From positions 1 to 64,000 of the forward strand of contig CAWBZL010000003.1 in the NCBI GenBank assembly GCA_963793275.1: a stretch of DNA of 64,000 nucleotides, read 5' to 3'. The stretch's first letter is position 1. The number at the start of each line of letters is the position of its first letter. The stretch is from Marinirhabdus sp963793275 (GTDB taxonomy: Bacteria; Bacteroidota; Bacteroidia; Flavobacteriales; Flavobacteriaceae). Shown in pieces: positions 1 to 8,001 of the stretch. Both the position numbers and the translations under genes were made by a program. The notes below the pieces were generated by a model. The model was not told the DNA's origin. It was given only the letters and a program-made list of their open reading frames with translations, and did not search any database.

Positions 1-371
1 TGGTAGCGAGCGATGTCAGTCAAGTTTCCGCTTTCGCGAAAGCAACATCAACATCTTTAAAATCCGCTGATATTAAAAGTCTCGGTAGTATGGAACAATC
101 ACATATCAAGAAAAGTATCGAAATGCTCGATGCCATTGCAGCGAACGATATTCTGGAAAATCAACGTGACCATTTTGTGATATTAAATGAAAATATGGTG
201 CCCATTGCGATAAATGTAAATGGAACCGATGAGATGCTATACGTTCAGAAATGCCCAATGGCAAATAATAATAAAGGCGCAGTTTGGCTAAGCGCTGAGA
301 AGGATATACGCAATCCCTATTATGGCGATGCAATGCTTACTTGTGGTAGTGTGATTGAGGAAATCAAATAA
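1..371 (+). CDS. DUF3347-type periplasmic protein, C-terminal part (cut by window edge)
   Basis: The reading frame is open from the first base, so the start lies outside the window; the first complete codon begins at base 3 and about 122 residues are visible. The C-terminus carries the DUF3347 signature: a CPMA motif, then NNNKGA and W, then RNPYYGDAMLTCG. This domain occurs alone or at the end of CusB-type adaptors in Bacteroidota metal-efflux loci, where its Cys, Met and His residues are thought to contact copper or a similar metal. The neighbours (DUF6660, RND pump, adaptor, P1B-ATPase) fit this. An internal ATG at 90 is not the true start, because coding-like sequence continues upstream of it. 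The palindrome at 30-43 is translated here as SAFAKA. Function is inferred from family and context. Confidence 0.8.
   Translation, partial: VASDVSQVSAFAKATSTSLKSADIKSLGSMEQSHIKKSIEMLDAIAANDILENQRDHFVILNENMVPIAINVNGTDEMLYVQKCPMANNNKGAVWLSAEKDIRNPYYGDAMLTCGSVIEEIK
30..43. repeat. GCTTTCGCGAAAGC palindrome, copy 1
   Basis: Perfect 14-bp palindrome inside the DUF3347 coding region, read as Ala-Phe-Ala-Lys. It is one of five copies in the first 9.2 kb; I saw none later in the window. Confidence 0.85.
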
Positions 372-377
372 AAACCT

Positions 378-413
378 TTGCACACCAGTTGCATTGTAAT
401 TCTGTTATCTTTG
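378..413 (+). promoter_or_regulatory. Promoter with putative Fur-family operator, upstream of the DUF6660/RND operon
   Basis: TTGCACACCAGTTGCA at 378-393 contains TTGCA twice with an 11-bp period. It is followed by a -7 box TATCTTTG at 406-413, which fits the Bacteroidota TAnnTTTG consensus. The GTG start at 418 lies only 4 bases after the -7 box, so the transcript would be nearly leaderless or start inside the gene. The same TTGCAC-N4-GTTGCA pattern occurs at 7588-7603 at the same distance from a TTTG. I infer control by the Fur-type regulator at 7171-7587. Confidence 0.6.
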
Positions 414-417
414 TATT

Positions 418-735
418 GTGAAAATCTTTACGCTCATATTCTCATTTTATCTGCTTGCGCTTAATTTTGCGCCTTGCAGTGATGCAAATGTTGACTCTTC
501 TGAGGATAGCACGCAAATAGAATTTTCACAAAGTGATACAGGCGATCACGACCACAATCTACTTGATATGTGTTCCCCTTTTTGTCATTGTCACTGCTGT
601 CACGTTCACACGTTGGATTTTGGGTTAAATGTCTTAGACCTTTACCATCCAGCAGACTATAAACTTTCTACGGTTTATTTTGACAGTATAGGCAAGGATA
701 TTTCCCTTTCCCTATTACAACCACCACGGGCATAA
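418..735 (+). CDS. DUF6660 family His/Cys-rich secreted protein
   Basis: A 105-residue protein starting at GTG. It has an N-terminal hydrophobic signal-like segment (about residues 2-18) followed by an acidic stretch. Around residues 42-64 there is a dense metal-ligand cluster: HDH, then C, then CHCHCCHVH. This matches the DUF6660 family, small exported proteins usually found just upstream of heavy-metal RND pumps in Flavobacteriia. The cluster suggests binding of a soft or borderline metal in the periplasm, but the ion cannot be told from sequence. It lies 118 bp upstream of the RND pump on the same strand. The GTG start was chosen because the signal segment begins directly after it and no better upstream start exists. 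Confidence 0.7.
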   Translation: MKIFTLIFSFYLLALNFAPCSDANVDSSEDSTQIEFSQSDTGDHDHNLLDMCSPFCHCHCCHVHTLDFGLNVLDLYHPADYKLSTVYFDSIGKDISLSLLQPPRA

Positions 736-800
736 TTCAGTTTTTATAGGATAGCTATATCCTGTTGTGATGTTTCCCTTTGGGAGATATTATTTGTTTT

Positions 801-816
801 CGCTTTCGCGAAAGCG
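801..816. repeat. CGCTTTCGCGAAAGCG palindrome, copy 2
   Basis: Perfect 16-bp palindrome in the gap between the DUF6660 gene and the RND pump. This is the only intergenic copy. It could form a hairpin, but no T-tract follows, so it is not a standard terminator. Confidence 0.85.
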
Positions 817-853
817 TACACCCATTTATTAACTGAATTAATACCACAATTAA

Positions 854-3800
854 ATGATTAATAAAATCATTGATTTTTCAATCAATAATAAATTTATTAT
901 TGGCTTGTTTACCTTAACTCTTATAGGAGTCGGTATTTGGTCTATGGCAACAGTAAATCTTGGATCTGTGCCAGATATTACTAATAACCAGGTACAGGTC
1001 ATCACACAATCGCCCAATCTGGGAACGGAAGATATCGAGCAGTTTGTAACCTATCCGGTAGAATTATCTATGGGTAATTTGCCAGGCGTTACCGAAATAC
1101 GATCTATCTCACGTTTTGGACTCTCTGTAGTAACTATCGTTTTTGAAGACGATATGGGGACTTATCTTCCTCGACAGCTGGTAGGGGAAAAACTTAATGA
1201 ATTGAGCGAATCCATTCCTGAAAAATTTGGAAGTCCGTCTATGGGTCCTATTTCCACTGGGTTAGGTCAAATTTATGAATACACCATAAAACCAGAAGAA
1301 GGTTTTGAAACTAAGTATTCGCCTATGGAACTGCGCACCGTGCAGGACTGGGTTATCAAAAGACAACTTACTTTGCTGGAAGGTGTGGTAGAAGTTAACT
1401 CTTATGGCGGTAGTATTAAACAGTACGAGGTTGCTGTAGATCCAGAGAAGTTAAACAGTATGGGCATCAGCATTTCACAAGTGTATGAATCTCTTGCTAT
1501 GAACAATGTCAATACTGGTGGCGCCTATATAGAAAAAAATAAAATGTCAAATTTCATAAGAGGCGAAGGTCTAATTCGCTCTTTGGAGGACATTAAGAAT
1601 ATCTCGATTACTAATGAAGGTAATATTCCTATAACTATTGGAGATGTGGCAACGCGTGTCCATTTTGGGAATCAAGTGCGTTATGGTGCATTTACACAGG
1701 ACGGTAAGGAAGCTGTTGGCGGTATTATAATGATGCTTAAGGGTTCTAATCCTAATGCAGTCATTCAAAATGTGAAGAATCGTATGGCAGAAATTGAAAA
1801 ATCCCTGCCAAAAGGACTAAGCATCGCCCCAATAATTGATCGTAGCGAACTAATTGCGAGAACTACAGATACGGTTAAAACCAATTTACTAGAAGGTGCC
1901 TTGATTGTGATTTTTGCCCTTGTTTTATTGCTGGGTAGTTTAAGAGGCGGAATCATAACAGCTACGACCATACCACTGTCCTTACTTTTTGCCTTTATCC
2001 TGATGAAGCAGTTTAATGTATGGGCAAACTTAATGAGTTTGGGAGCTATTGATTTTGGAATCATCATAGATGGTGCAGTGATTATTATAGAAGGAACGGT
2101 GTATGAGATCCAAAAACGAATTAGGTCTGGCAAGTTAAAATTCAATCAAGACATAATGGATAAAGTAGCCTATGAAGCGGGAAGCACAATGATGGGTTCT
2201 GCTTTTTTTGGACAAATCATTATTCTCATAGTTTTTACACCCATACTTTTTCTTACAGGTGTAGAAGGTAAAATGTTCAAACCTATGGCATACACCTTTG
2301 GGTTTGCAATGATAGGTGCCATTATTCTTTGTCTTACTTATGTGCCTATGATGTCTGCGCTTTTTATGAAACCAGTACAAAATACCAAAAACTGGTTCGG
2401 TAGGTTTGAGCGCTGGCTCGAAAAAATAAGTGATAAAATAATAGGTGCTGTTCATAGTGCATATATGCCATTGTTAAAGGGAGCACTTAAGCTGAAACTA
2501 ATCGTTTTATCAGCCGCGGCAGTTTTACTTGTCATCGCAGGTTTTATCTTTTCTAATATGGGTGGAGAATTTGTGCCGCAGCTCGATGAAGGAGATCTAG
2601 CAATGCAGGCCCTCATAAGACCAGGAAGTTCGCTGTCAGAATCCATTGAAGTTTCCAAAAAAATAGAAAACATTCTATTAGATAATTTCTCTGAAATTAA
2701 AACAGTCACAGCACGTATAGGTGTAGCAGATATTCCTACAGATCCTATGCCTATGGACATTGCAGATATGTACATCATCCTTAATAAGGATATGGATGAC
2801 TGGACAACCGCCTCTACTAAAGAAGCTTTGATAGATGCCATTAGAGATAAATTGAATGAAGAACTCGTGGGTGTGAATTTAGTATTTACTCAACCTGTAG
2901 AGCTGCGGTTTAACGAGCTTTTAGAAGGTGTGAGAGAAGACATTGCGGTAAAGCTTTATGGCGAAGATTTAGAGGTATTGTCAAAAAAGGTTCAGGAAAT
3001 GGCAGCTATTATACAGACTGTTCCTGGTGCTGGCGATGTGAGTGCAGAACGTACAGCTGGATTACCACAGATGACCGTAAAATTTAGGCGAGATAAAATG
3101 GCGCAATATGGACTGGATATTCAAAAAGTAAATGATTACATAAGTACTGCATTTGCAGGTGGTACGGCTGGTGTCATTTTTGAGGGCGAGAAACGATTTG
3201 ACCTCGTGGTACGATTTGATGAAAGCCATAGAAAAAGTATTGATGACCTGCGCAATATGTATATCGATCTTAAGGATGGAAATCAAGTGCCCATTATCGA
3301 AATAGCCGAGATTGAATACGTGCCTGGACCTATGCAAATCTCACGTGACAATACGTATAGAAGAACCTATGTAGGTGTAAATGCTCGAGGAAGGGATGTG
3401 GAATCTGTAGTAAAAGACATTCAGAAAAGATTAGATGAAGAACTGGATCTGCCATCGGGCTATTATATTACCTATGGTGGCGAATTTGAGAATCTGCAAA
3501 GTGCAAAGGATCGTTTGATAATCGTTGTGCCTATCGCTCTGTTTTTAATATTCATACTGCTGTACTTTGCTCTAAAATCCTTTTCACAATCTTTAATGAT
3601 TTACATCGCGATACCCTTGGCGGCCATCGGCGGTGTGTTTGCCTTATGGTTGAGAGATATGCCTTTTAGTATTTCGGCGGGTGTAGGATTTATTGTGCTA
3701 TTCGGTGTCGCAGTTCTCAACGGGCTGGTACTTATTAACCGATTCAATTCTTTAAAAGAAGAAGGTGTCGTAAGTATAAAGGATAGAATATTTAAAGGGA

Positions 3801-5299
3801 CTAAAGAACGTATTCGTCCCATTATGCTCACGGCTACTACAGATATCTTTGGCTTTTTACCTATGGCGTTTTCCACATCTGCTGGTGCAGAGGTGCAGCA
3901 ACCACTAGCTACAGTGGTTATCGGTGGTATGCTTACAGCGACGCTACTCACGTTGGTCGTTCTTCCCGTGCTCTATACGTTTATAGAAAAGAGACGCGAG
4001 CGCAAAGACCAGAAAAAGATTGGTTCGTTTAATACGCAAGCGTTGACTACAATTTTGATACTTGGTTTTATGTTAGGTGGTACCTCTTGGGCATCTGCCC
4101 AGAGAGCAGTCGAAGAAAAAGCGAAACAATCACAAGCACCTTTGCAGGATAGTATTGTTCAGGACAGTATCATACCCATCACACTATCACGAGCGGTTGA
4201 AATTGCCAAAGAGAATTACCCTGTACTTAAAACGAGCCAACTCGAAATTGAAAGACAGAATGCACTCACAGGCAATGCTTATGATTTCGGAAATACACAG
4301 GTATTTACTGGTGGTGAGGAAGTAGCCAATGGTCAGGGCATTTATACCTTGATAGGCATCGGACAGCAGAATATTGATCTACTGGGAATAGGTGCCAAGG
4401 AACGTTTACAACAACAACGGATCGAGTTGGCACAAACGGCATTTGACCTTTCTAAAATCCTGGTAGAACGGGAAGTTAAAAAAGCCTGGTCAGAAGGTTT
4501 TCAGGCAAAAAAGAAGTTCCTCTTGTACCGAGAATTGGACAGTATTTACAATCAGTTTGCACAATCTGTAGAACTCAATTATGAAGTGGAAGCCATTTCA
4601 AGACTGGAATATGATGCTGCGCGCAATCAAGCTTTGCGGGTCAATAATAAATTTCAACAGGCAGAAACAGACTATTTCATCGCTCTTCAAAAACTCAACC
4701 TATGGTTGACACCAGATACGATGTACACCGTTACTGATGAATTGGAAGCTGATGAAATTTCGATTATAGAGACAGTTGAAATATTGAATGATCATCCCGA
4801 ATTATCGCTTTCGCGAAAGCGTATAGACGAAGCACAGGCAAACTATGAGGCAACAAGGGCAAATCTATTGCCCAAATTCAATCTGCAAGGTGGTCTGCAA
4901 CGAGTAAATGGCAATAGCGGTTTCTACACCTATCAAGCGGGTATTACCGTTCCGCTGTTTTCTGGCCCAGTCCGCAGCCGCGCAAAAGCTGCAAAACTGG
5001 ATGCACAGATTGCAGAAACCGATGCAGCCTATAAACAGAGTGAGTTACAATCTCAATATACACAAGCGATGCAAAATTATGTGCGATGGCGGGACACTTG
5101 GTTTTTCTATAAAACCGAAGCGCTGCCGCTTGCCATAGACCAGCGAAAGGGTGCGTTGCTGGCATATAAAGAAGGAGCGCTGGACTATGCGGCATTCACA
5201 CAAATCATCAGGGATGCCATCCAGACTGAAATGGATGCGCTAGACGCACTCGATAATTATTTAAAAGCCTTGTTTGAACTACAATATTTCCAAAACTAA
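854..5299 (+). CDS. CusA/CzcA-type heavy-metal RND efflux pump fused to a TolC-type outer-membrane channel
   Basis: At 1481 residues it is about 430 longer than a normal CusA/CzcA. Residues 1 to about 1045 are a complete RND pump with 12 expected membrane helices. The fourth helix contains DFGIIIDGAVIIIEG with D400, D406 and E413, matching the proton-relay acids of CzcA/CusA. Residues 1060-1082 form a new hydrophobic signal-like segment ending in ASAQ. From about 1083 to 1481 there is an outer-membrane-factor domain with long helical repeats. Such CusA-TolC fusions are known in Bacteroidota. The adaptor gene follows directly. Metal specificity is unclear; the nearby Zn/Cd-type ATPase favours Zn, Cd or Co over Cu. 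Residues LSRKR near 1320 encode palindrome copy 3. Confidence 0.92.
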   Translation: MINKIIDFSINNKFIIGLFTLTLIGVGIWSMATVNLGSVPDITNNQVQVITQSPNLGTEDIEQFVTYPVELSMGNLPGVTEIRSISRFGLSVVTIVFEDDMGTYLPRQLVGEKLNELSESIPEKFGSPSMGPISTGLGQIYEYTIKPEEGFETKYSPMELRTVQDWVIKRQLTLLEGVVEVNSYGGSIKQYEVAVDPEKLNSMGISISQVYESLAMNNVNTGGAYIEKNKMSNFIRGEGLIRSLEDIKNISITNEGNIPITIGDVATRVHFGNQVRYGAFTQDGKEAVGGIIMMLKGSNPNAVIQNVKNRMAEIEKSLPKGLSIAPIIDRSELIARTTDTVKTNLLEGALIVIFALVLLLGSLRGGIITATTIPLSLLFAFILMKQFNVWANLMSLGAIDFGIIIDGAVIIIEGTVYEIQKRIRSGKLKFNQDIMDKVAYEAGSTMMGSAFFGQIIILIVFTPILFLTGVEGKMFKPMAYTFGFAMIGAIILCLTYVPMMSALFMKPVQNTKNWFGRFERWLEKISDKIIGAVHSAYMPLLKGALKLKLIVLSAAAVLLVIAGFIFSNMGGEFVPQLDEGDLAMQALIRPGSSLSESIEVSKKIENILLDNFSEIKTVTARIGVADIPTDPMPMDIADMYIILNKDMDDWTTASTKEALIDAIRDKLNEELVGVNLVFTQPVELRFNELLEGVREDIAVKLYGEDLEVLSKKVQEMAAIIQTVPGAGDVSAERTAGLPQMTVKFRRDKMAQYGLDIQKVNDYISTAFAGGTAGVIFEGEKRFDLVVRFDESHRKSIDDLRNMYIDLKDGNQVPIIEIAEIEYVPGPMQISRDNTYRRTYVGVNARGRDVESVVKDIQKRLDEELDLPSGYYITYGGEFENLQSAKDRLIIVVPIALFLIFILLYFALKSFSQSLMIYIAIPLAAIGGVFALWLRDMPFSISAGVGFIVLFGVAVLNGLVLINRFNSLKEEGVVSIKDRIFKGTKERIRPIMLTATTDIFGFLPMAFSTSAGAEVQQPLATVVIGGMLTATLLTLVVLPVLYTFIEKRRERKDQKKIGSFNTQALTTILILGFMLGGTSWASAQRAVEEKAKQSQAPLQDSIVQDSIIPITLSRAVEIAKENYPVLKTSQLEIERQNALTGNAYDFGNTQVFTGGEEVANGQGIYTLIGIGQQNIDLLGIGAKERLQQQRIELAQTAFDLSKILVEREVKKAWSEGFQAKKKFLLYRELDSIYNQFAQSVELNYEVEAISRLEYDAARNQALRVNNKFQQAETDYFIALQKLNLWLTPDTMYTVTDELEADEISIIETVEILNDHPELSLSRKRIDEAQANYEATRANLLPKFNLQGGLQRVNGNSGFYTYQAGITVPLFSGPVRSRAKAAKLDAQIAETDAAYKQSELQSQYTQAMQNYVRWRDTWFFYKTEALPLAIDQRKGALLAYKEGALDYAAFTQIIRDAIQTEMDALDALDNYLKALFELQYFQN
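4806..4821. repeat. CGCTTTCGCGAAAGCG palindrome, copy 3
   Basis: Perfect 16-bp palindrome within the TolC part of the fused pump gene. It is read here in a different frame (Leu-Ser-Arg-Lys) from copies 1, 4 and 5. Confidence 0.85.
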
Positions 5300-5303
5300 A
5301 AAG

Positions 5304-6530
5304 ATGAAAACGATAAAATATATACCTGTTACGACGATGCTACTAGCATTATTATTGACCAGTTGTGGCGACTCAAAAACTGAAGATGGCCACGATGAAG
5401 CCACCCATTCTGAAACAGAAAAAAACCATTCTGAAGGTGAAACTGATGAAGAAAACCATACCGAAGGCGAGGCTCAAGCAGTAATGCTTACGCAAGAACA
5501 GTTTGTAGCCTTACAAATGGAAATTGACACTCTTGCGCAGCGCAATATGAGCGGTTACGTAGAAGCAAACGGAACGCTTGAAGTGCCACCACAAAACGAA
5601 GCTAATATTACCACGCTTGCGGGAGCAAATGTGGCTTCAATAGAAGTAATTGAAGGCGACGAGGTTAAAAAAAATCAAGCGGTAGCATACCTCTCACATC
5701 CCAGTATTATACAGATACAGAGTGATTACCTAAATGCATACAGCAACAGTCTTTTTTTAAAACAAGAATACGAACGTCAAAAAAGACTTTATGAAGCTGG
5801 CGTGGCATCTGGTATGAATTATCAAAAGGCCACCGCAGACTATCAGGCATCTACGGCAATGGTAAAAGGCCTTGAAGCGCAATTGCGACAGTACAACATC
5901 AATGCAAGTGGCGTGCGCAATGGTACGATTTACCAGCGTGTGGCATTACGCAGTCCCATTGCAGGTGTTGTAGAAAAGGTATTTATAAAAACTGGGCAGT
6001 ATGTAGAGCCACAGACCAATCTGATGGAAATAGTAGACACAGACCACGTACACGCAGATTTAATGGTTTTTGAAAAAGATGTAGATAAAGTAAAGAAAGG
6101 ACAAAAAGTGCGCTTTAGTATTCAATCGCGTCCAGGAAAAGAACTGGAAGCCGAAATTTATTCAGTCAGCCAGACCTTCGAACAAGATCCCAAAGCAGTG
6201 CACGTTCACGCTGAAATTGAGAACAAAGAAGGCGGTCTTATACCTGGAATGTATATAAAAGGTAAAATTGAAGTTGACAACCAGCAGACTATAGCACTAC
6301 CAGAAAGCGCCGTAGTTACAGAAGCTGGAAAGACGTATGTATTTACATCGCAAAAGGAAGGCGATGCGTGGAGTTTTACACCCATAGAAGTTATGACTGG
6401 CGAAAAAGATGGTGACTGGATAGCGATACGTTTTTTTGAAACCCCAAGTCCAAAAACACGTTTTGCATTTAATAATTCCTATTACCTTATGGCAGAAATG
6501 AACAAAGGCGATACAGAACACTCACATTAG
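5304..6530 (+). CDS. CusB/CzcB-type periplasmic adaptor lipoprotein (HlyD family)
   Basis: The adaptor links the inner-membrane RND pump to its outer-membrane channel. Starting at ATG 5304 it has 408 residues; an ATG at 5274 inside the pump gene would add ten residues in front of the signal peptide and is less likely. The N-terminus has a signal with lipobox LLTSC, so a lipid-anchored protein is predicted. A His/Glu-rich linker (about residues 25-55) could pre-bind metal. Then come a lipoyl-like half (VASIEVIEGDEVKKNQ), a helical hairpin, the second lipoyl half (RSPIAGVVEKVFIKTGQYV) and beta-barrel domains. It starts 4 bp after the pump stop, so the two are surely co-transcribed. Confidence 0.9.
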   Translation: MKTIKYIPVTTMLLALLLTSCGDSKTEDGHDEATHSETEKNHSEGETDEENHTEGEAQAVMLTQEQFVALQMEIDTLAQRNMSGYVEANGTLEVPPQNEANITTLAGANVASIEVIEGDEVKKNQAVAYLSHPSIIQIQSDYLNAYSNSLFLKQEYERQKRLYEAGVASGMNYQKATADYQASTAMVKGLEAQLRQYNINASGVRNGTIYQRVALRSPIAGVVEKVFIKTGQYVEPQTNLMEIVDTDHVHADLMVFEKDVDKVKKGQKVRFSIQSRPGKELEAEIYSVSQTFEQDPKAVHVHAEIENKEGGLIPGMYIKGKIEVDNQQTIALPESAVVTEAGKTYVFTSQKEGDAWSFTPIEVMTGEKDGDWIAIRFFETPSPKTRFAFNNSYYLMAEMNKGDTEHSH

Positions 6531-6535
6531 GAGAT

Positions 6536-7168
6536 ATGAAAAAAACGAGGAAGAGAAATTTAAAAGAAGCCAGAACCCTACAGATATGGAACGTCATCTA
6601 TGACATCATTGAAGTGGTCGTATCGCTTATCGCAGGATTTACATCAAACAGCTCTGCCTTAATTGGCTGGGGACTTGACAGCACCATCGAGGTAATAAGT
6701 GCTGGAACATTGGGCTGGCGGTTGCACGGCGAAATCAAAGGAATAGATGAGAAAAGTGTAGAAACGCGAAAAATGATAACGCTTTATGTCATTGCTATAT
6801 CCTTTGCGCTTATCTGTGCCTTTATATCCTATGATTCCATATCTAAATTAATAAGTCAAGAAACGGCTTCTTGGTCAACTATTGGAGTTGTGATATTAGT
6901 AATATCCTTAATCGTAAATCCCATTTTGATTTATTACAAAAGGAAATATGGTAACAGATTGGACAGTCCAGCTCTAAAAGCTGATGCAAAGGATACATTT
7001 ATTTGCCTTTATCAAACGGTAGTAGTTTTATTAGGATTACTACTTGTGAATTGGTTAGGCTGGTGGTGGGCAGACCCAATTGCTGCGCTGCTGATTGTTC
7101 CATACGCAGCAAAAGAAGGATGGGAAGCTTTATCGAAGGCAAAAAAAATAAAAAGTAATCTGAAATAA
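6536..7168 (+). CDS. Cation transporter, CDF-like membrane protein without cytoplasmic domain
   Basis: A 210-residue integral membrane protein with five or six predicted helices. It resembles the membrane half of cation diffusion facilitators: an early helix with ALIGWGLDSTIEV corresponds to the first Asp-containing metal-site helix, and LKADAKDTF followed by a helix and WWWADPIAALLI corresponds to the second site. The usual C-terminal cytoplasmic metallochaperone-like domain is absent. It starts 5 bp after the adaptor stop and ends 2 bp before the Fur-family gene, so it belongs to the same operon. A role in moving a divalent metal is likely. Direction and ion are not visible. Confidence 0.8.
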   Translation: MKKTRKRNLKEARTLQIWNVIYDIIEVVVSLIAGFTSNSSALIGWGLDSTIEVISAGTLGWRLHGEIKGIDEKSVETRKMITLYVIAISFALICAFISYDSISKLISQETASWSTIGVVILVISLIVNPILIYYKRKYGNRLDSPALKADAKDTFICLYQTVVVLLGLLLVNWLGWWWADPIAALLIVPYAAKEGWEALSKAKKIKSNLK

Positions 7169-7170
7169 CA

Positions 7171-7587
7171 ATGACCGAAATAGAAAAAACATTAGAAAAT
7201 CATCAAGTACGTCCTACAGCGATGCGCATTTTGATTTATAAATATTTGGCAGAAAAGGAAATTGCAGTAGCACTAACAGATATTGAGTCCGCTTTCGCGA
7301 AAGCGGAACGCACAACGCTTTACAGAACCATAAAAACTTTTGAAGAAAATGGAATCGTACATTACATAGAAGACGGCACAGGCATTACCAAGTATGCTTT
7401 ATGTGAACCTGGATGTAATTGCGAATTAGAACAAGATTTACACTTGCATTTTCATTGCCATAATTGCGATGAGACCGTATGTCTGACAGAGCATAAAATA
7501 CCACATATCAATTTGCCTGATGGGTACGTGGCCGAAGATGCCAACTTGGTACTTAAAGGAATATGCGAAAAATGTAGTGGACGATAA
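7171..7587 (+). CDS. Fur/Zur-family metal-responsive repressor
   Basis: 138 residues, the usual Fur-family length. The N-terminal winged helix (residues 1-80) includes the ERTTLYRTIKTFEENGIVHYI motif region; the C-terminal part has HLHFHCHNCDETVCL and ends in ICEKCSGR, giving two CxxC zinc-knuckle pairs. It is the last gene of the pump operon and sits between two copies of the TTGCAC-N4-GTTGCA site, one before the operon and one just after its own stop. It is therefore the best candidate for the regulator of both units. Zn sensing is more likely than Fe, given the cargo. Palindrome copy 4 lies inside, encoding SAFAKA in the middle of the winged-helix domain. Confidence 0.88.
   Translation: MTEIEKTLENHQVRPTAMRILIYKYLAEKEIAVALTDIESAFAKAERTTLYRTIKTFEENGIVHYIEDGTGITKYALCEPGCNCELEQDLHLHFHCHNCDETVCLTEHKIPHINLPDGYVAEDANLVLKGICEKCSGR
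7288..7307. repeat. TCCGCTTTCGCGAAAGCGGA palindrome, copy 4
   Basis: Perfect 20-bp palindrome inside the Fur-family gene, read as Ser-Ala-Phe-Ala-Lys-Ala. Identical over all 20 bases to copy 5. Confidence 0.9.
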
Positions 7588-7623
7588 TTGCACTTCCGTT
7601 GCACGGTTTAAACTTGTACTTTG
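7588..7623 (+). promoter_or_regulatory. Promoter with putative Fur-family operator, upstream of STAS/P1B-ATPase genes
   Basis: TTGCACTTCCGTTGCA at 7588-7603 is the second copy of the site at 378-393. It has two TTGCA repeats 11 bp apart and a TTTG ending at 7623, exactly 20 bp after the motif, as in the first copy. It starts at the first base after the Fur-family stop codon. It is likely the operator for the STAS-zntA unit. Confidence 0.6.
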
Positions 7624-7644
7624 AACACTTAAAAATAAGAAGTT

Positions 7645-8001
7645 ATGATACAGTTTATAGATACGAACAAAGAGAACTTGATTGCAGCAAGGCTCTCAGG
7701 CAAATTGAACGAAGAAAATTTAAAGACCATTCACAAACAAATACATCGAATCATCGACAAAGGTCGCAAAGTGGACTTTTATTTTGAAATGGAAGATTTT
7801 GAAGGCTATACTATAAAAGGATTTTGGGAAGACATCAAGACTGATGTAGCCCATATCAAGGATTACGGGAAAATAGCATTCGTTGGAAATGAAAAATGGC
7901 AGGAATGGGCAGCAAAGGCAACCGATTTCTTCACTAGCTCGGAAGTAAAATACTTCGATTTAAAAGATAAAGAACAAGCAAAAATTTGGATATCAAAATA
8001 G
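7645..8001 (+). CDS. SpoIIAA/STAS-like domain protein
   Basis: A soluble 118-residue protein resembling the SpoIIAA-like STAS/SEC14 family (PF11964): it alternates short strands and helices, with a conserved-looking IAARLSGKLNEENLK start, a central VDFYFEMEDFEGYT and a C-terminal EQAKIWI. Its molecular role is not known. Its stop TAG is followed directly by the ATG of the P1B-ATPase, so the two are translated together and the protein probably serves in the same metal response. There is no signal peptide or membrane helix. Confidence 0.75.
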   Translation: MIQFIDTNKENLIAARLSGKLNEENLKTIHKQIHRIIDKGRKVDFYFEMEDFEGYTIKGFWEDIKTDVAHIKDYGKIAFVGNEKWQEWAAKATDFFTSSEVKYFDLKDKEQAKIWISK

